Shown here in pieces: positions 1 through 10,470 of a stretch of DNA of 42,513 nucleotides. The stretch is from Candidatus Nomurabacteria bacterium (GTDB lineage: Bacteria; Patescibacteriota; Minisyncoccia; Phycocordibacterales; UBA9973). The notes below the pieces were generated by a model. It was given only the letters and a program-made list of their open reading frames with translations. It did not search any database and had not been told where the DNA came from. The stretch spans positions 1-42,513 of the forward strand of contig CALRDL010000005.1 of the NCBI GenBank assembly GCA_943354905.1, read 5' to 3'. Position 1 is the stretch's first letter, and each line of letters starts with the position of its first letter. A program made the translations under genes and the position numbers.

Positions 1-2
1 CT

Positions 3-146
3 AGAAGAACTTGGAAAACACTGCAAGAATATTTGCATTTCTACAATTATGAGAGAATCCATTTAGGAAAATATTTAAACGGAATGATACCGGTCGAAAA
101 ATTCAATTATTACTTATCCACAGTGTCACCCTTGAAGGTTAACTAA
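3..146 (+). CDS. C-terminal fragment of IS481-like integrase-type transposase (truncated by contig edge)
   Basis: Frame 3 reads RRTWKTLQEYLHFYNYERIHLGKYLNGMIPVEKFNYYLSTVSPLKVN*, typical rve/IS481 C-terminus; identical inverted copy at the other end. Confidence 0.8.
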   Translation, partial: RRTWKTLQEYLHFYNYERIHLGKYLNGMIPVEKFNYYLSTVSPLKVN

Positions 147-149
147 ACA
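4..149. repeat. Terminal inverted repeat, left copy (146 bp, identical to reverse complement of 42368..42513)
   Basis: Read base by base; IS end on the opposite strand begins TGTTTAGTTAACC. Confidence 0.95.
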
Positions 150-189
150 TATTCTTGCTTTTTTAGATATTTATGTTAAGCTTCTAGAT

Positions 190-498
190 ATGTTAAAAAT
201 AAGACTTCAGAGAATAGGCAGAAAGAATGATCCGAGTTTTCGTGTCGTTTTGACTGACTCAAAGAACAGCACAAAGAGTGGGAGATTTTTAGAAATACTT
301 GGTACATACAATCCTAAAGCCGGAGAAAAGAAGCTTGATGCTGAAAAGATAAAATATTGGATGAGCAAAGGTGCACAGTGTTCAGGCACTATGCACAATT
401 TCTTAGTTCACGATAAAATCGTAGAAGGCAAGAAGAAGAATGTTTTACCAAAGAAAAAGCCTACAGTAAAAAGAAAAGAGTTGAAAGCTAAAAAATAA
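190..498 (+). CDS. rpsP: 30S ribosomal protein S16
   Basis: MLKIRLQRIGRKNDPSFRVVLTDS... S16 signature. Confidence 0.97.
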   Translation: MLKIRLQRIGRKNDPSFRVVLTDSKNSTKSGRFLEILGTYNPKAGEKKLDAEKIKYWMSKGAQCSGTMHNFLVHDKIVEGKKKNVLPKKKPTVKRKELKAKK

Positions 499-582
499 TT
501 TGCTAATATTACAGATAGCAGTAATTTGTCGGAACGACTGCCAATTAATTATAAGATTATAAGACATTAATTTAATAAAATT

Positions 583-963
583 ATGGAAGAAGCAGATAAG
601 ATATTTCTAGAATACGTAGTCAAGGCTCTTGTAGACAATCCAAATGATGTAAAGATCGATCGAACTGTGGACGAGATGGGAGTTCTCATAACTCTCACTG
701 TGAATCCTGCCGACATGGGCAAGATAATCGGACGAATGGGTAACACAGCGAAAGCTATTCGAACCCTGCTCCGTATCATCGGTATGAAGAACAATGCTCG
801 TGTAAACCTGAAGATCAACGAACCAGAAGGAAGCATGAGACCAGACCATGGCATGGGTATGGGTGATATGTCTGGAAGTCACAACACAAACAGTGGCTTA
901 GGCAAAGCTCCAAGTTCTCTCAAGACTGTAGACGAAGCGATGGAAGACTTGAAGGGGATTTAA
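583..963 (+). CDS. khpA: KH domain RNA-binding protein (KhpA/YlqC-like) with C-terminal extension
   Basis: VNPADMGKIIGRMGNTAKAIRTLLR KH GxxG motif; rpsP-khpA-trmD context. Confidence 0.88.
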   Translation: MEEADKIFLEYVVKALVDNPNDVKIDRTVDEMGVLITLTVNPADMGKIIGRMGNTAKAIRTLLRIIGMKNNARVNLKINEPEGSMRPDHGMGMGDMSGSHNTNSGLGKAPSSLKTVDEAMEDLKGI

Positions 964-1601
964 TGCGTTTTCACATCATTACAATTTTCCCAGAGATGTT
1001 CGATTCTTATTTAAGGGAGTCTATTTTGGGGCGGGCGATCAAAGATAAAAAGATTTCTATAAAATTTTATAACCCTATGTCTTTTTGTAAACCTAAAGAG
1101 CATGTCGATGGACGGCCTTATGGTGGAGGTCCGGGGATGGTTTTGCGACCAGAATTTTTCTTGCAGGCCTTTTCAAAGATAAAAACCAAAGACAAGAGAA
1201 AAACTAAAATAATTCTATTTTCTCCTTCCGGTAAAAAATTCGATACAGCTTATGCCAAAAATTCTGCAAAAAAGTATACAGATATTGTTATGATTTCTGG
1301 CCGATATGAAGGCATAGATGCTCGAGTGCAAAAAATATTAAAGGCAGAAGAAATTTCCATAGGGGACTATGTGCTTACTGGTGGCGAGCTTCCTGCGATG
1401 GTTTTGATCGATTGTATCTCTCGTCAAATTAAAGGAGTTTTAGGTAAATATGAATCTCTCGAGGAAGAAAGAGTATCAAGCTCTGAAGTTTACACTCGTC
1501 CAGAAGTCCTCAAATATAAAAACAAAAACTACAAAGTCCCAAAGGTTTTGCTTTCTGGGAATCATAAACTTATTGAAGAGTGGAAGAAAGCTAAAAAATA
1601 A
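963..1601 (+). CDS. trmD: tRNA (guanine-N1)-methyltransferase
   Basis: MRFHIITIFPEMFDSYLRESILGRA, PYGGGPGMV, GDYVLTGGELPAM motifs; TAATG overlap with previous stop. Confidence 0.96.
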   Translation: MRFHIITIFPEMFDSYLRESILGRAIKDKKISIKFYNPMSFCKPKEHVDGRPYGGGPGMVLRPEFFLQAFSKIKTKDKRKTKIILFSPSGKKFDTAYAKNSAKKYTDIVMISGRYEGIDARVQKILKAEEISIGDYVLTGGELPAMVLIDCISRQIKGVLGKYESLEEERVSSSEVYTRPEVLKYKNKNYKVPKVLLSGNHKLIEEWKKAKK

Positions 1602-1652
1602 AGCTATTATATAAACTTGCGTGTATTTTATGCGTTGTGATATTATATATTC

Positions 1653-2000
1653 ATGGAAAAAGAAGTTACAAATGGAGAACTTTTAGAAGCCATAATCGGT
1701 GGTTTTTCAAAGATCGAAAATAGATTCAATAAAGTTGAAAATACTATGTCAAACGTGGCCACGAGAATGGCCACGAAAGACGAACTTAGTGCCTTAAGAT
1801 TAGATCTCAAAACTGATATTGCACAAGTGAGCACTGACCTCCAAAGTTTTAAATCTGAAACACACGCACGATTTGACACCCTCGAAGAACATCTTAAGGA
1901 AAATGAAGAAAGTGTGGGTGCTATTGTTGCAGATTATCACCCTCGTATTATTGCTCTAGAAGAGAAAGTTTTCGGGCATTCTACATTGGCTGAAAATTAA
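1653..2000 (+). CDS. Hypothetical coiled-coil protein
   Basis: 115-aa ORF, heptad-like charged repeats. Confidence 0.65.
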   Translation: MEKEVTNGELLEAIIGGFSKIENRFNKVENTMSNVATRMATKDELSALRLDLKTDIAQVSTDLQSFKSETHARFDTLEEHLKENEESVGAIVADYHPRIIALEEKVFGHSTLAEN

Positions 2001-2001
2001 A

Positions 2002-2343
2002 TTATAATTCCAAATAAATTTTCAAAATCTTTTTAACTTTGACCATTTTTAGAGCGTCCAATTTCCCGATTTGCCCGAGGATTACTATTTTATCTAGAGT
2101 TGCGATTTTAGTTACTTTAATTGTTGAGTCTGTCTTCAATCCAGTTTGCCTAAAGTTCTTGTCTTTTGAATCGATTAAAACTTCCAATGCCTGAATTTTA
2201 TTTTGTGTATTCGAAGAAATAAAACAAACTGTCACATCATCGCCATTTTTCTGGGTTCCTAAGATCAAAGCTGGCCGGACTTTATTTTGAGAAAGGTCGG
2301 TGAATGGGAAAGGGGTCAAGACTATGTCTCCGATTTTATGCAT
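2002..2343 (-). CDS. PemK/MazF family toxin
   Basis: GDIVLTPFPFTDLSQNKVRPALIL is the MazF/PemK N-terminal signature; overlaps antitoxin gene. Confidence 0.85.
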   Translation of the reverse strand: MHKIGDIVLTPFPFTDLSQNKVRPALILGTQKNGDDVTVCFISSNTQNKIQALEVLIDSKDKNFRQTGLKTDSTIKVTKIATLDKIVILGQIGKLDALKMVKVKKILKIYLEL

Positions 2344-2593
2344 ATTTGGTTTTTATATCTTTTATAGAATAAATTTCGGGTTCGTCTTTTAGAAAGTCAA
2401 AACTTTTGGAATAGGTGTTGATATTTGTTATCTCAGAGAGTTTACCATTCCAAAATGCTGGAAAGGGAATGAGCACAACTTCTGGTACGTTCCTGCGTCC
2501 AATAACAATAGGTTTGCGACTCCTAGAAACAATGTCTACTAGGTCGCTTATATCTTTTCTCATTTGGGTTGTCGAAAGTGTTTTTATGTTCAT
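2336..2593 (-). CDS. Phd/YefM-like antitoxin
   Basis: MNIKTLSTTQMRKDISDLVDIVSRSRKPIVIGRRNVPEVVLIP; upstream of toxin, 8-bp overlap; start chosen at internal Met. Confidence 0.8.
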   Translation of the reverse strand: MNIKTLSTTQMRKDISDLVDIVSRSRKPIVIGRRNVPEVVLIPFPAFWNGKLSEITNINTYSKSFDFLKDEPEIYSIKDIKTKYA

Positions 2594-2600
2594 CCTTGTA

Positions 2601-2617
2601 TTGTACAAAATGTACAA
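2601..2617. promoter_or_regulatory. Palindromic operator candidate TTGTACA-AAA-TGTACAA upstream of antitoxin
   Basis: Perfect 7-bp inverted repeat ending 8 nt from the antitoxin start codon. Confidence 0.55.
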
Positions 2618-2784
2618 ATTAAAGGCAAGCGAAGTTATCCCCAGTCCCGTCTGAATTTACTTGACTAAAATGTTGAAATAGAGTAGGCTACCTTTGATTC
2701 ATTGATTGAGTAACTCTGGAATCCTGTGTATAAATAGCGTTTTTATTACTAGGGTTTTAACTTAATCATCTAAATAAATTTAAG

Positions 2785-2821
2785 AACCCGCCCGAACGTA
2801 ACGTTCGGTACGGGCGGGGTT
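2785..2821. repeat. GC-rich palindrome CCCGCCCG...CGGGCGGG
   Basis: AACCCGCCCGAACGTAACGTTCGGTACGGGCGGGGTT, upstream of rpoB. Confidence 0.85.
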
Positions 2822-2896
2822 AAAGAAAAATATTTTGCTATTTTATTCTTGATGTTTTTCTTTGGTCTTTTTCTCGTTTATTTGGGCTAAATAAAT

Positions 2897-5800
2897 ATGC
2901 AAAAAACAAATGCATTTCCGAAGAAATATTTTGGAAGATACAAGAAACCTTTGGTTCCATTTCCGAATTTAATCGAGGCTCAAGTTAAAAGTTTTAAGTG
3001 GTTAGTCGAGACAGGTATTGCTGAAGTCTTTAAAGAATTTTCTCCCATTCTGGATTATTCTGGAAAGAAATTTCAATTAGAGTTCACTTCATTTTCTTTG
3101 AGCGAATCAAAGACTGATGAAAATGAATCCAAGAGAAATAAACTTCCTTACCAAGGCTTACTCAAAGCACGAGTCAAACTCACAAATAAAATTTTAGGAA
3201 CAGTCAAAGAGCAAGAGATCTTTATGTCTGAATTTCCGCTTATGACTCCGCATGGAACATTTATCATAAATGGAGTAGAGCGTGTCATTGTCCCACAGCT
3301 TGCCAGAAGTTTTGGAGTTTTTTTTACAGAATCCGAGAGTAAAGGCAACAGATATTTTGGCGCAAAGATAATTCCAGCTCGTGGAGTTTGGATCGAGATA
3401 GAATCCGAATCTGATGGTGCGATATATATCCGAATAGATAAAAAGCGAAAATTCCCTATGACGTCTCTTCTTCGTGCTCTTGGTTATGAAAACGATGAAG
3501 CTATATTAAAAGCTTTTCAAGGAAAATCTGAATTCAGCGAAGCGTATCAAAAGACACTCCAAGCTTGTCTAGCTAAGGATGGGATCAAAAGTTTGAACGA
3601 TTCATACATTGAAATATATAAGCGTCTGCGAGATGGCGACATGGCCACGGCCGATAATGCCAGAGAATTTATAGATTCTTTATTTACTCCTGAGCGGTAC
3701 GACCTTTCTCCAGTCGGACGTTTTCGTTTCAATCAACGTTTTGGAAAAGGAATGGAAGAAGTTGATCTGGCTCGTCGAACTATCTCGAAAGAAGACTTGG
3801 TGACAGTGATAATGCACATTATTACTTTAAATAATACACCGAGTTCAAAAAGTGATGACATAGATCACTTGGGTCAGAGACGGGTGCGTTTTGTCGGAGA
3901 AATACTTCAGCAAAAAGTTCGCACAGGTATGATGCAGATCAAGAGAAATATTCAGGACCGCATGTCTATCATAGATGTGGATACTGCCATGCCAATTGCC
4001 ATCATCAACCAGAGACCACTCCAAGCTCGTATCAAAGAATTTTTCACGACAAACCAACTTTCTCAATTTATGAACCAGGAAAATGTCCTCGCTGAACTTG
4101 AACATATACGTCAGCTATCTGCTCTTGGCCCTGGAGGCCTTACCCGCGAACGCGCTGGGCTCGAAGTGCGTGACGTGCATCCGTCTCACTATGGAAGAGT
4201 TTGTCCGATTCACACTCCGGAAGGACCAAATATAGGACTTGTTTTACACATGTCTACTTACGCCAAGATAAATGAATTTGGAATTATCGAAACCCCATAC
4301 GTGAAAGTAATAAATGGAAAAATAACTGGTGAAGTTGTTTATTTGAATGCATTGGAAGAAGAAAAATATAATATTGCTCACGCCGGAATTCCTTATGATG
4401 AAGAAACAGGAAAAATAACTGAAGAAAAAGTCGAAGCGAGAGTCCGTACAGAACCAGGTACGGTTTCAAAAGATGAGATTGATTTTATTGATGTGGCGAC
4501 AAACCAAGCTTTCTCTGTTGCTACATCTATGATTCCTTTCTTGGAACATAACAATGCAAATCGTGCGCTTATGGGAAGTAATATGCAGAAGCAGGCTGTA
4601 CCTTGTGTACTACCGGAAGCTCCACTTGTGGCTACAGGTATGGAAGAATTGGCTGCTAGAGATTCAGGAAGATTGATTTTGGCTGAAGAAGAAGGAGTGG
4701 TGACTTATCTTGATGCAAAGAAAATAGTAGTAAAAAGTTTCACTAATAAAGCTACGTCCGAGGGTAAGCAAGAAAAAGAAAAAACTTATTCTTTAGTGAA
4801 CTTCATGCGCAACAACAACTTTGCAGTTTTTCATCAACGACCTAGAGTAAATGTCGGTGATAAAGTAAAAAAAGGAGAAGTCTTGGCTGATACTAGTAGC
4901 TCTGTTGATGGTCAAATAGCAGTCGGTCAAAATATTTTCGTGGCTTTTCTTTCTTGGTTTGGTTCTACATACGAAGATGCGATCATTGTTTCTGAACGTC
5001 TTGTAAGAAAGAGCAAATTTACTTCTGTATATGTTGAAGAATTCACGGCTGTTGTTCGTGATACCAAGCTCGGGCCTGAGATCACTACTCGTGATATTCC
5101 AAACGTTGGAGAATTAAAATTAAAAGATCTAGATGAAGATGGTATTGTCCGCATTGGAGCTGAAGTTCGTGAAAATGATATTTTGGTTGGTAAAATTACT
5201 CCAAAAGGTGAGACCGAACTCACTCCAGAAGAAAGATTGCTCCGCTCTATTTTTGCAGAAAAAGCTCGCGACGTAAAAGATACTTCTTTGCGTGTAGAAC
5301 ACGGCAAGCGTGGAAGAATTATCGGAGTAAAAATATTCTCTCGTGATTTGGGTCATTCACTCGAAGCAGGAATAATCAAAAAAATAGTTATTGAAGTAGC
5401 TCAGATCAGAAATATTTCTATTGGTGACAAGCTCTCCGGACGTCACGGAAATAAAGGTGTTATCTCTACAATTCTTCCAGAGGAAGATATGCCTTACACT
5501 GCTGATGGTCGACCTGTCGATATCATACTTTCACCTCTCGGTGTTCCTTCTCGTATGAACTTGGGACAGATCTTAGAAATTCATTTAGGTATGGCAGCTA
5601 ACACTCTCGGCTACCAAGCCATTGTGCCTCCATTTCTCGGAGCAAAACATGAAGAGATAAAAGAAGAATTAGTAAAAGCTGGTTTGCCAGAATCTGGTAA
5701 ACTAAAACTTTTTGACGGACGAACTGGAGAAGCTTTCGAGCAAGATGTAGCTGTCGGTTATATGTATATGCTCAAATTGCACCACATGGTGGAAGACAAG

Positions 5801-6112
5801 ATCCACATGCGTTCGATTGGCCCCTACTCACTCATCACTCAGCAACCACTCGGAGGTAAGGCCCAAGGTGGAGGACAGAGATTTGGAGAAATGGAAGTCT
5901 GGGCTCTCGAAGGTTACGGCGCAGCTTACACACTTCGTGAGATGTTGACCATAAAATCTGACGATATTCTCGGTAGATCAGCCACATTCGATTCTATTAT
6001 CAAAAATGAAACTATCCGTCCACCAAATTCCCCAGCTTCGTTCAATGTGCTTCTTAATTATTTGCGAGGGCTTGCTCTTGATGTCGATTTAAAGAAAATA
6101 GGGGATAAGTAA
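2897..6112 (+). CDS. rpoB: DNA-directed RNA polymerase subunit beta
   Basis: 1071 aa; HYGRVCPIHTPEGPNIGL, GDKLSGRHGNKGV, KAQGGGQRFGEMEVWALEGYGAAYTLREMLT. Confidence 0.99.
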   Translation: MQKTNAFPKKYFGRYKKPLVPFPNLIEAQVKSFKWLVETGIAEVFKEFSPILDYSGKKFQLEFTSFSLSESKTDENESKRNKLPYQGLLKARVKLTNKILGTVKEQEIFMSEFPLMTPHGTFIINGVERVIVPQLARSFGVFFTESESKGNRYFGAKIIPARGVWIEIESESDGAIYIRIDKKRKFPMTSLLRALGYENDEAILKAFQGKSEFSEAYQKTLQACLAKDGIKSLNDSYIEIYKRLRDGDMATADNAREFIDSLFTPERYDLSPVGRFRFNQRFGKGMEEVDLARRTISKEDLVTVIMHIITLNNTPSSKSDDIDHLGQRRVRFVGEILQQKVRTGMMQIKRNIQDRMSIIDVDTAMPIAIINQRPLQARIKEFFTTNQLSQFMNQENVLAELEHIRQLSALGPGGLTRERAGLEVRDVHPSHYGRVCPIHTPEGPNIGLVLHMSTYAKINEFGIIETPYVKVINGKITGEVVYLNALEEEKYNIAHAGIPYDEETGKITEEKVEARVRTEPGTVSKDEIDFIDVATNQAFSVATSMIPFLEHNNANRALMGSNMQKQAVPCVLPEAPLVATGMEELAARDSGRLILAEEEGVVTYLDAKKIVVKSFTNKATSEGKQEKEKTYSLVNFMRNNNFAVFHQRPRVNVGDKVKKGEVLADTSSSVDGQIAVGQNIFVAFLSWFGSTYEDAIIVSERLVRKSKFTSVYVEEFTAVVRDTKLGPEITTRDIPNVGELKLKDLDEDGIVRIGAEVRENDILVGKITPKGETELTPEERLLRSIFAEKARDVKDTSLRVEHGKRGRIIGVKIFSRDLGHSLEAGIIKKIVIEVAQIRNISIGDKLSGRHGNKGVISTILPEEDMPYTADGRPVDIILSPLGVPSRMNLGQILEIHLGMAANTLGYQAIVPPFLGAKHEEIKEELVKAGLPESGKLKLFDGRTGEAFEQDVAVGYMYMLKLHHMVEDKIHMRSIGPYSLITQQPLGGKAQGGGQRFGEMEVWALEGYGAAYTLREMLTIKSDDILGRSATFDSIIKNETIRPPNSPASFNVLLNYLRGLALDVDLKKIGDK

Positions 6113-6125
6113 AATAATAAATAAT

Positions 6126-9100
6126 ATGAAAACTTTAAACACAACTGAATTTGATCGCATTACTTTAAGACTCGCTTCTCCAGAACAAATAAAGGAATGG
6201 TCTTTTGGAGAAGTTACTAAGCCAGAAACTATAAATTATCGTACTGGCCGAAGTGAAAGGGGAGGACTTTTCGATGAAAAAATATTTGGTCCAGAAAAGG
6301 ACTACGAATGTTATTGTGGAAAATATCGTCGAATTCGCTATAAAGATATTATCTGTGAAAAATGTGGAGTCGAAGTTACTCGCTCTATCGTTCGTCGTGA
6401 ACGCATGGGGCATATAGAGCTTTCTACTCCGGTCTCTCACATCTGGTTTTTGCGTGGAGTACCAAGTCGTATGAGTATTCTTCTCAACATATCCGTATCT
6501 GATCTTGAAAAAGTTATTTACTTTGCTGGATACATAATCACCAAAGTTCATGAAACAGAAAAAGAAGAAATTATAGATGGTCTTGAAAGAGAATACAAAG
6601 CTAAATTAAAAAATTCTTCTGATGATGAGACTAAAGAAAAATTAAAAACTCTTCTATCTATTACTAAAAAGGAAATCGGGGAAATATATGAAGGAAAAGT
6701 TTTAAATGAAATATCTTTCCATCATTTTTCTTTGAAATATGGTACTTGCTTTGAAGCAAACATAGGAGCTGAAGCTATTTATTCTATTTTTAAGAATTTG
6801 GATTTGAATAAATTGAAAGTTCATACCGAAAAGTTGATAGAGCATGCGAGCATGATAGAAAAAGAGAAGCTGCAAAAAAGACTTTCTCTTATTCGAGCTA
6901 TGACTTATGCCAACATTCGTCCAGAATGGATGTTTTTGACTGTGATTCCTGTTATTCCTCCAGTACTTCGTCCGATGGTGGCTCTCGATGGTGGACGACA
7001 TGCGACCTCTGATCTAAACGACTTATATAGAAGAGTTATAAATAGAAATAATAGATTGAAGAAGTTAAAAGAAATAAATGCTCCAGACGTTATTCTTCGA
7101 AACGAAAAAAGAATTATTCAAGAAGCGGTCGACGCCCTCATCGATAACTCTATCGCCAAGCAAAACGAATCTGCAGCTATGAGTCAATCTCAAAAGCGTC
7201 CACTAAAATCTTTGTCTGATAATTTGAAATCCAAACAAGGACTTTTTCGTCAGAATTTACTCGGAAAGCGTGTGGACTATTCTGGTCGTTCTGTGATCGT
7301 CGTCGGTCCTGAACTCAAACTCAATCAATGTGGACTTCCAAAACACATGGCGCTCGAGCTCTTCCGACCATTTGTTATTTCAAAAATATTACAAGCTGAA
7401 CTCGCTTTCAATATTCGCGGAGCAAACAAATTGATTGAAGAGCGAGAAGCAATTGTTTGGGCAATGCTCGAAGAAGTTATCGCGGGAAAATATGTTCTTT
7501 TAAATCGCGCGCCGACTTTACACCGTCTCGGTATTCAAGCTTTCAATCCAATACTTATCGAAGGAAATGCTATCCAAGTACACCCACTCGTCTGTCAGGC
7601 TTTCAACGCTGACTTCGATGGAGACCAAATGGCTGTGTATGTGCCTTTACTTGAAGAAGCTCAAGCTGAAGCGAAAGAATTAATGGCGTCAAACAAGAAC
7701 CTACTAAAACCCCAAAACGGAGATCCTATCGTTCATCCTCGTATGGACATGGTCCTCGGAAGTTACTGGATGACAAAATTTATGGATGGGGAATTAGGTG
7801 AAGGCAAATATTTTTCAAGTCCAAACACAGCGATATTGGCTTATGAATACAGTATAGTATCTCTTCGGGCAAAAATAAAAGTTTTGGCGACGGATTCAAT
7901 TAAATACAAGAAATTTAACGAAGAAATATTTGAAACATCTGTCGGAAAACTTCTCTTCAACAGCACCTTGCCTGCAGACTTTGCTTATGTGAATGATGAA
8001 ATGACTCAGGATAGACTCTCTACACTATTAGACGAGCTTATTATGTATAGTGGAGTAGATAATACACCTGTAATCCTCGACAAGATCAAAGCTTTTGGAT
8101 TTAAATATTCTACGATTTCAGGTACCACTTGGGGATTAGACAATGTTCAAGTTCCAGTTGAGAAGAAAAAGATTATTGAAGAAGGTAAAAAATTAGAAGA
8201 GAAAATAATTTCTGAATGGAGTGATGGTCTTCTTTCTCTCGAAGAAAAATATCAGAAAATAATCGAAGTCTGGACATATACTAAAAAGAATTTGGAAAAA
8301 GTTTTACCAAATACTTTAGGTAAAAATAGTTCTACTTACGATCTTTTTACTTCTAAAGCGAGAGGGACTGTGTCATCCCTTATGCAGATGACTGGTATGA
8401 TCGGACTTATTCAAAATAATCAAGGTAAAACTCTAGAATTCCCCATAATCCCTTGTTACCAAGAAGGACTTTCTCCGATCGAATATTTTGTCATTACTCA
8501 TGGCGCTCGTAAAGGTGCATCCGATACTGCGCTCAACACAGCCAAGGCCGGATATCTCACTCGTAGACTCGTAGATGTGGCTCAAGATGTGGTCATTACT
8601 GAAGAAGATTGTGGTACAAAAGAAGGGAAAATAGTTTCTAAAGAAAATATTTCTGGAATCGAGATTCCTCTTTCTAAAAATATTCGTGGACGTGTCTTAG
8701 CCCTTGATTTGAAAGATAAAAATGGAAATGTGACTTACAAAAAAGGATTCTTGGTTACAAAAGAAGAAGCTTATAATATCGAAAATGCTGGTTTTACTGA
8801 AGTTTTCGTTCGTTCTCCATTAACATGTCGTACTGTACACGGTCTTTGTGTTATGTGTTACGGACTTGACCTAGGAAGAAATCATCTCGTGAAACAAGGA
8901 GAAGCTGTAGGTATCATAGCCGCCCAAGCTATCGGTGAACCTGGTACCCAGCTGACATTGCGTACATTCCACGCTGGAGGTGTTGCGGGTACCGACATCA
9001 CTACAGGTCTACCTCGTATCGAAGAAATTTTTGAACGCAGAATTCCAAAGAATCCAGCAATTATTTCTGAAACTGACGGTGAAGTTATTTCCATTGGTCT

Positions 9101-9734
9101 AAATGATTCTAAAGAAAAAGTAATTAAGATTTTATCTGACAGTAAGGAAGATGGAAAGAAAAACGAGATGGAATATATTGTGGCTTTCCGCCGAACTTCG
9201 ATAGTTAAAATCGGAGACAAGATAAAGAAAGGTGAACTTTTGACCGACGGGTCGGCTGACATAGCTGAGATATTCAAATGGGGAGGTAAAGAATTGGTGG
9301 AAGAATATATCATCCGCGAAATAAATAAAGTTTACGAACTGCAAAGTGCTTCTATTTCTCGAAAACATACCGAGATTATTATTCGTCAAATGTTCTCTCG
9401 AAGAAAGATCAAGGATTCTGGAGAAACAAATTTCTCAGCTGGAGATATTGTAGAAAATACAGCCTTCATTGAAGAAAACGCTCGAATTTCAAAGGAGGGT
9501 GGCGTAGAATCAAAAGCAGAAATCGTAGTTCTCGGTATCACTGAAGTTTCTCTCCGTACAAAGAGTTGGCTATCTGCTGCCTCATTCCAAAATACAAATC
9601 GTGTGCTCATAGAAAACGCAGTAAAGGGTGGAACTGATTCTCTCCGAGGACTCAAAGAAAATGTCATTATCGGACGGCTCATACCCGCTGGGACTGGGTT
9701 TAAGAAAAAGACGAAAGAAGTGGTAGAGAAATAA
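6126..9734 (+). CDS. rpoC: DNA-directed RNA polymerase subunit beta'
   Basis: 1202 aa; [15 protein letters not shown] catalytic motif, zinc-finger [22 protein letters not shown]. Confidence 0.99.
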   Translation: MKTLNTTEFDRITLRLASPEQIKEWSFGEVTKPETINYRTGRSERGGLFDEKIFGPEKDYECYCGKYRRIRYKDIICEKCGVEVTRSIVRRERMGHIELSTPVSHIWFLRGVPSRMSILLNISVSDLEKVIYFAGYIITKVHETEKEEIIDGLEREYKAKLKNSSDDETKEKLKTLLSITKKEIGEIYEGKVLNEISFHHFSLKYGTCFEANIGAEAIYSIFKNLDLNKLKVHTEKLIEHASMIEKEKLQKRLSLIRAMTYANIRPEWMFLTVIPVIPPVLRPMVALDGGRHATSDLNDLYRRVINRNNRLKKLKEINAPDVILRNEKRIIQEAVDALIDNSIAKQNESAAMSQSQKRPLKSLSDNLKSKQGLFRQNLLGKRVDYSGRSVIVVGPELKLNQCGLPKHMALELFRPFVISKILQAELAFNIRGANKLIEEREAIVWAMLEEVIAGKYVLLNRAPTLHRLGIQAFNPILIEGNAIQVHPLVCQAFNADFDGDQMAVYVPLLEEAQAEAKELMASNKNLLKPQNGDPIVHPRMDMVLGSYWMTKFMDGELGEGKYFSSPNTAILAYEYSIVSLRAKIKVLATDSIKYKKFNEEIFETSVGKLLFNSTLPADFAYVNDEMTQDRLSTLLDELIMYSGVDNTPVILDKIKAFGFKYSTISGTTWGLDNVQVPVEKKKIIEEGKKLEEKIISEWSDGLLSLEEKYQKIIEVWTYTKKNLEKVLPNTLGKNSSTYDLFTSKARGTVSSLMQMTGMIGLIQNNQGKTLEFPIIPCYQEGLSPIEYFVITHGARKGASDTALNTAKAGYLTRRLVDVAQDVVITEEDCGTKEGKIVSKENISGIEIPLSKNIRGRVLALDLKDKNGNVTYKKGFLVTKEEAYNIENAGFTEVFVRSPLTCRTVHGLCVMCYGLDLGRNHLVKQGEAVGIIAAQAIGEPGTQLTLRTFHAGGVAGTDITTGLPRIEEIFERRIPKNPAIISETDGEVISIGLNDSKEKVIKILSDSKEDGKKNEMEYIVAFRRTSIVKIGDKIKKGELLTDGSADIAEIFKWGGKELVEEYIIREINKVYELQSASISRKHTEIIIRQMFSRRKIKDSGETNFSAGDIVENTAFIEENARISKEGGVESKAEIVVLGITEVSLRTKSWLSAASFQNTNRVLIENAVKGGTDSLRGLKENVIIGRLIPAGTGFKKKTKEVVEK

Positions 9735-9765
9735 TACCAAATAGTGCCTTAGGCGCTATCTGGTA
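9735..9765. terminator. Hairpin after rpoC
   Basis: TACCAAATAGTGCC-TTA-GGCGCTATCTGGTA, 14-bp arms, 12/14 matching; no strong T tract. Confidence 0.5.
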
Positions 9766-9842
9766 AGGCAAAATTGCGGTTTAATTTTTCTTTGCTTATT
9801 TTCCATTTTTTGCTACACTGAAAAGATAATAAATATAAAATT

Positions 9843-10043
9843 ATGATAGACGTATCAAAAATTGCAAAAAAATATGCTGGGCAGTGGGTGGCTTTTGCCG
9901 AAGACCAGAAGACCTTGCTCGCCAGTGGCAGGACAGCCAAGGAGGCTTATGAAAAAGCGAAAAGGAAGCACAAAAACCCAATTCTTTCATATATGCCCGA
10001 TAATTTAATCTCTTTTGTCGGTTATTATGAAATACGAGTATAA
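9843..10043 (+). CDS. Small DUF5678-like protein
   Basis: KIAKKYAGQWVAFAEDQKTLLASGRTAKEAYEKAKRK pattern. Confidence 0.7.
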   Translation: MIDVSKIAKKYAGQWVAFAEDQKTLLASGRTAKEAYEKAKRKHKNPILSYMPDNLISFVGYYEIRV

Positions 10044-10446
10044 ATATTTTGGATATACACCAGAACTGCGTGAAGTTATTCGTCCAGTCATACCTGTGAC
10101 TGTCAAATACGAAAATGTTTCGATAGAGTATGAAGCTCTTATCGACTCAGGCGCGGACGGATGTGTTTTTAGTCAAGATATTGCAGATCTGATGGGTATT
10201 AATCTAAAGCGAGCCAAGAAAGTTATTTTCCAAGGAGCAACAGGTACTCAAAAGTTTGCGCTAGAATATCCTTTGGAAATCTCAATCGCTGGTAAGTCTA
10301 TAACTATTAATGTATTATTTTCTTCCAATATGCGGCATGCAAAATATGGAATTCTAGGACAGCAAGGATTTTTTGAAAATTTTGACGTCAAGTTTTCATA
10401 TTTCAAAAAAGAAATCACCATAATACCTACCAAAAAGAAAGTATAA
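10027..10446 (+). CDS. Retropepsin-like aspartyl protease
   Basis: EALIDSGADGCVFSQDIADLMG (DSGA active-site motif), GILGQQGFFENFDVKF; ATG at 10027 overlaps upstream gene. Confidence 0.78.
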   Translation: MKYEYKYFGYTPELREVIRPVIPVTVKYENVSIEYEALIDSGADGCVFSQDIADLMGINLKRAKKVIFQGATGTQKFALEYPLEISIAGKSITINVLFSSNMRHAKYGILGQQGFFENFDVKFSYFKKEITIIPTKKKV

Positions 10447-10470
10447 TAATTATTAGTTAATTAAAGTAAT

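Noticed and set aside
207-882. Antisense ORFs overlapping rpsP and khpA (and similar antisense ORFs within rpoB, rpoC, the RND gene, hisS and others)
   Set aside because: They lie opposite strongly conserved genes and show no recognisable protein families; expected by-products of codon usage.
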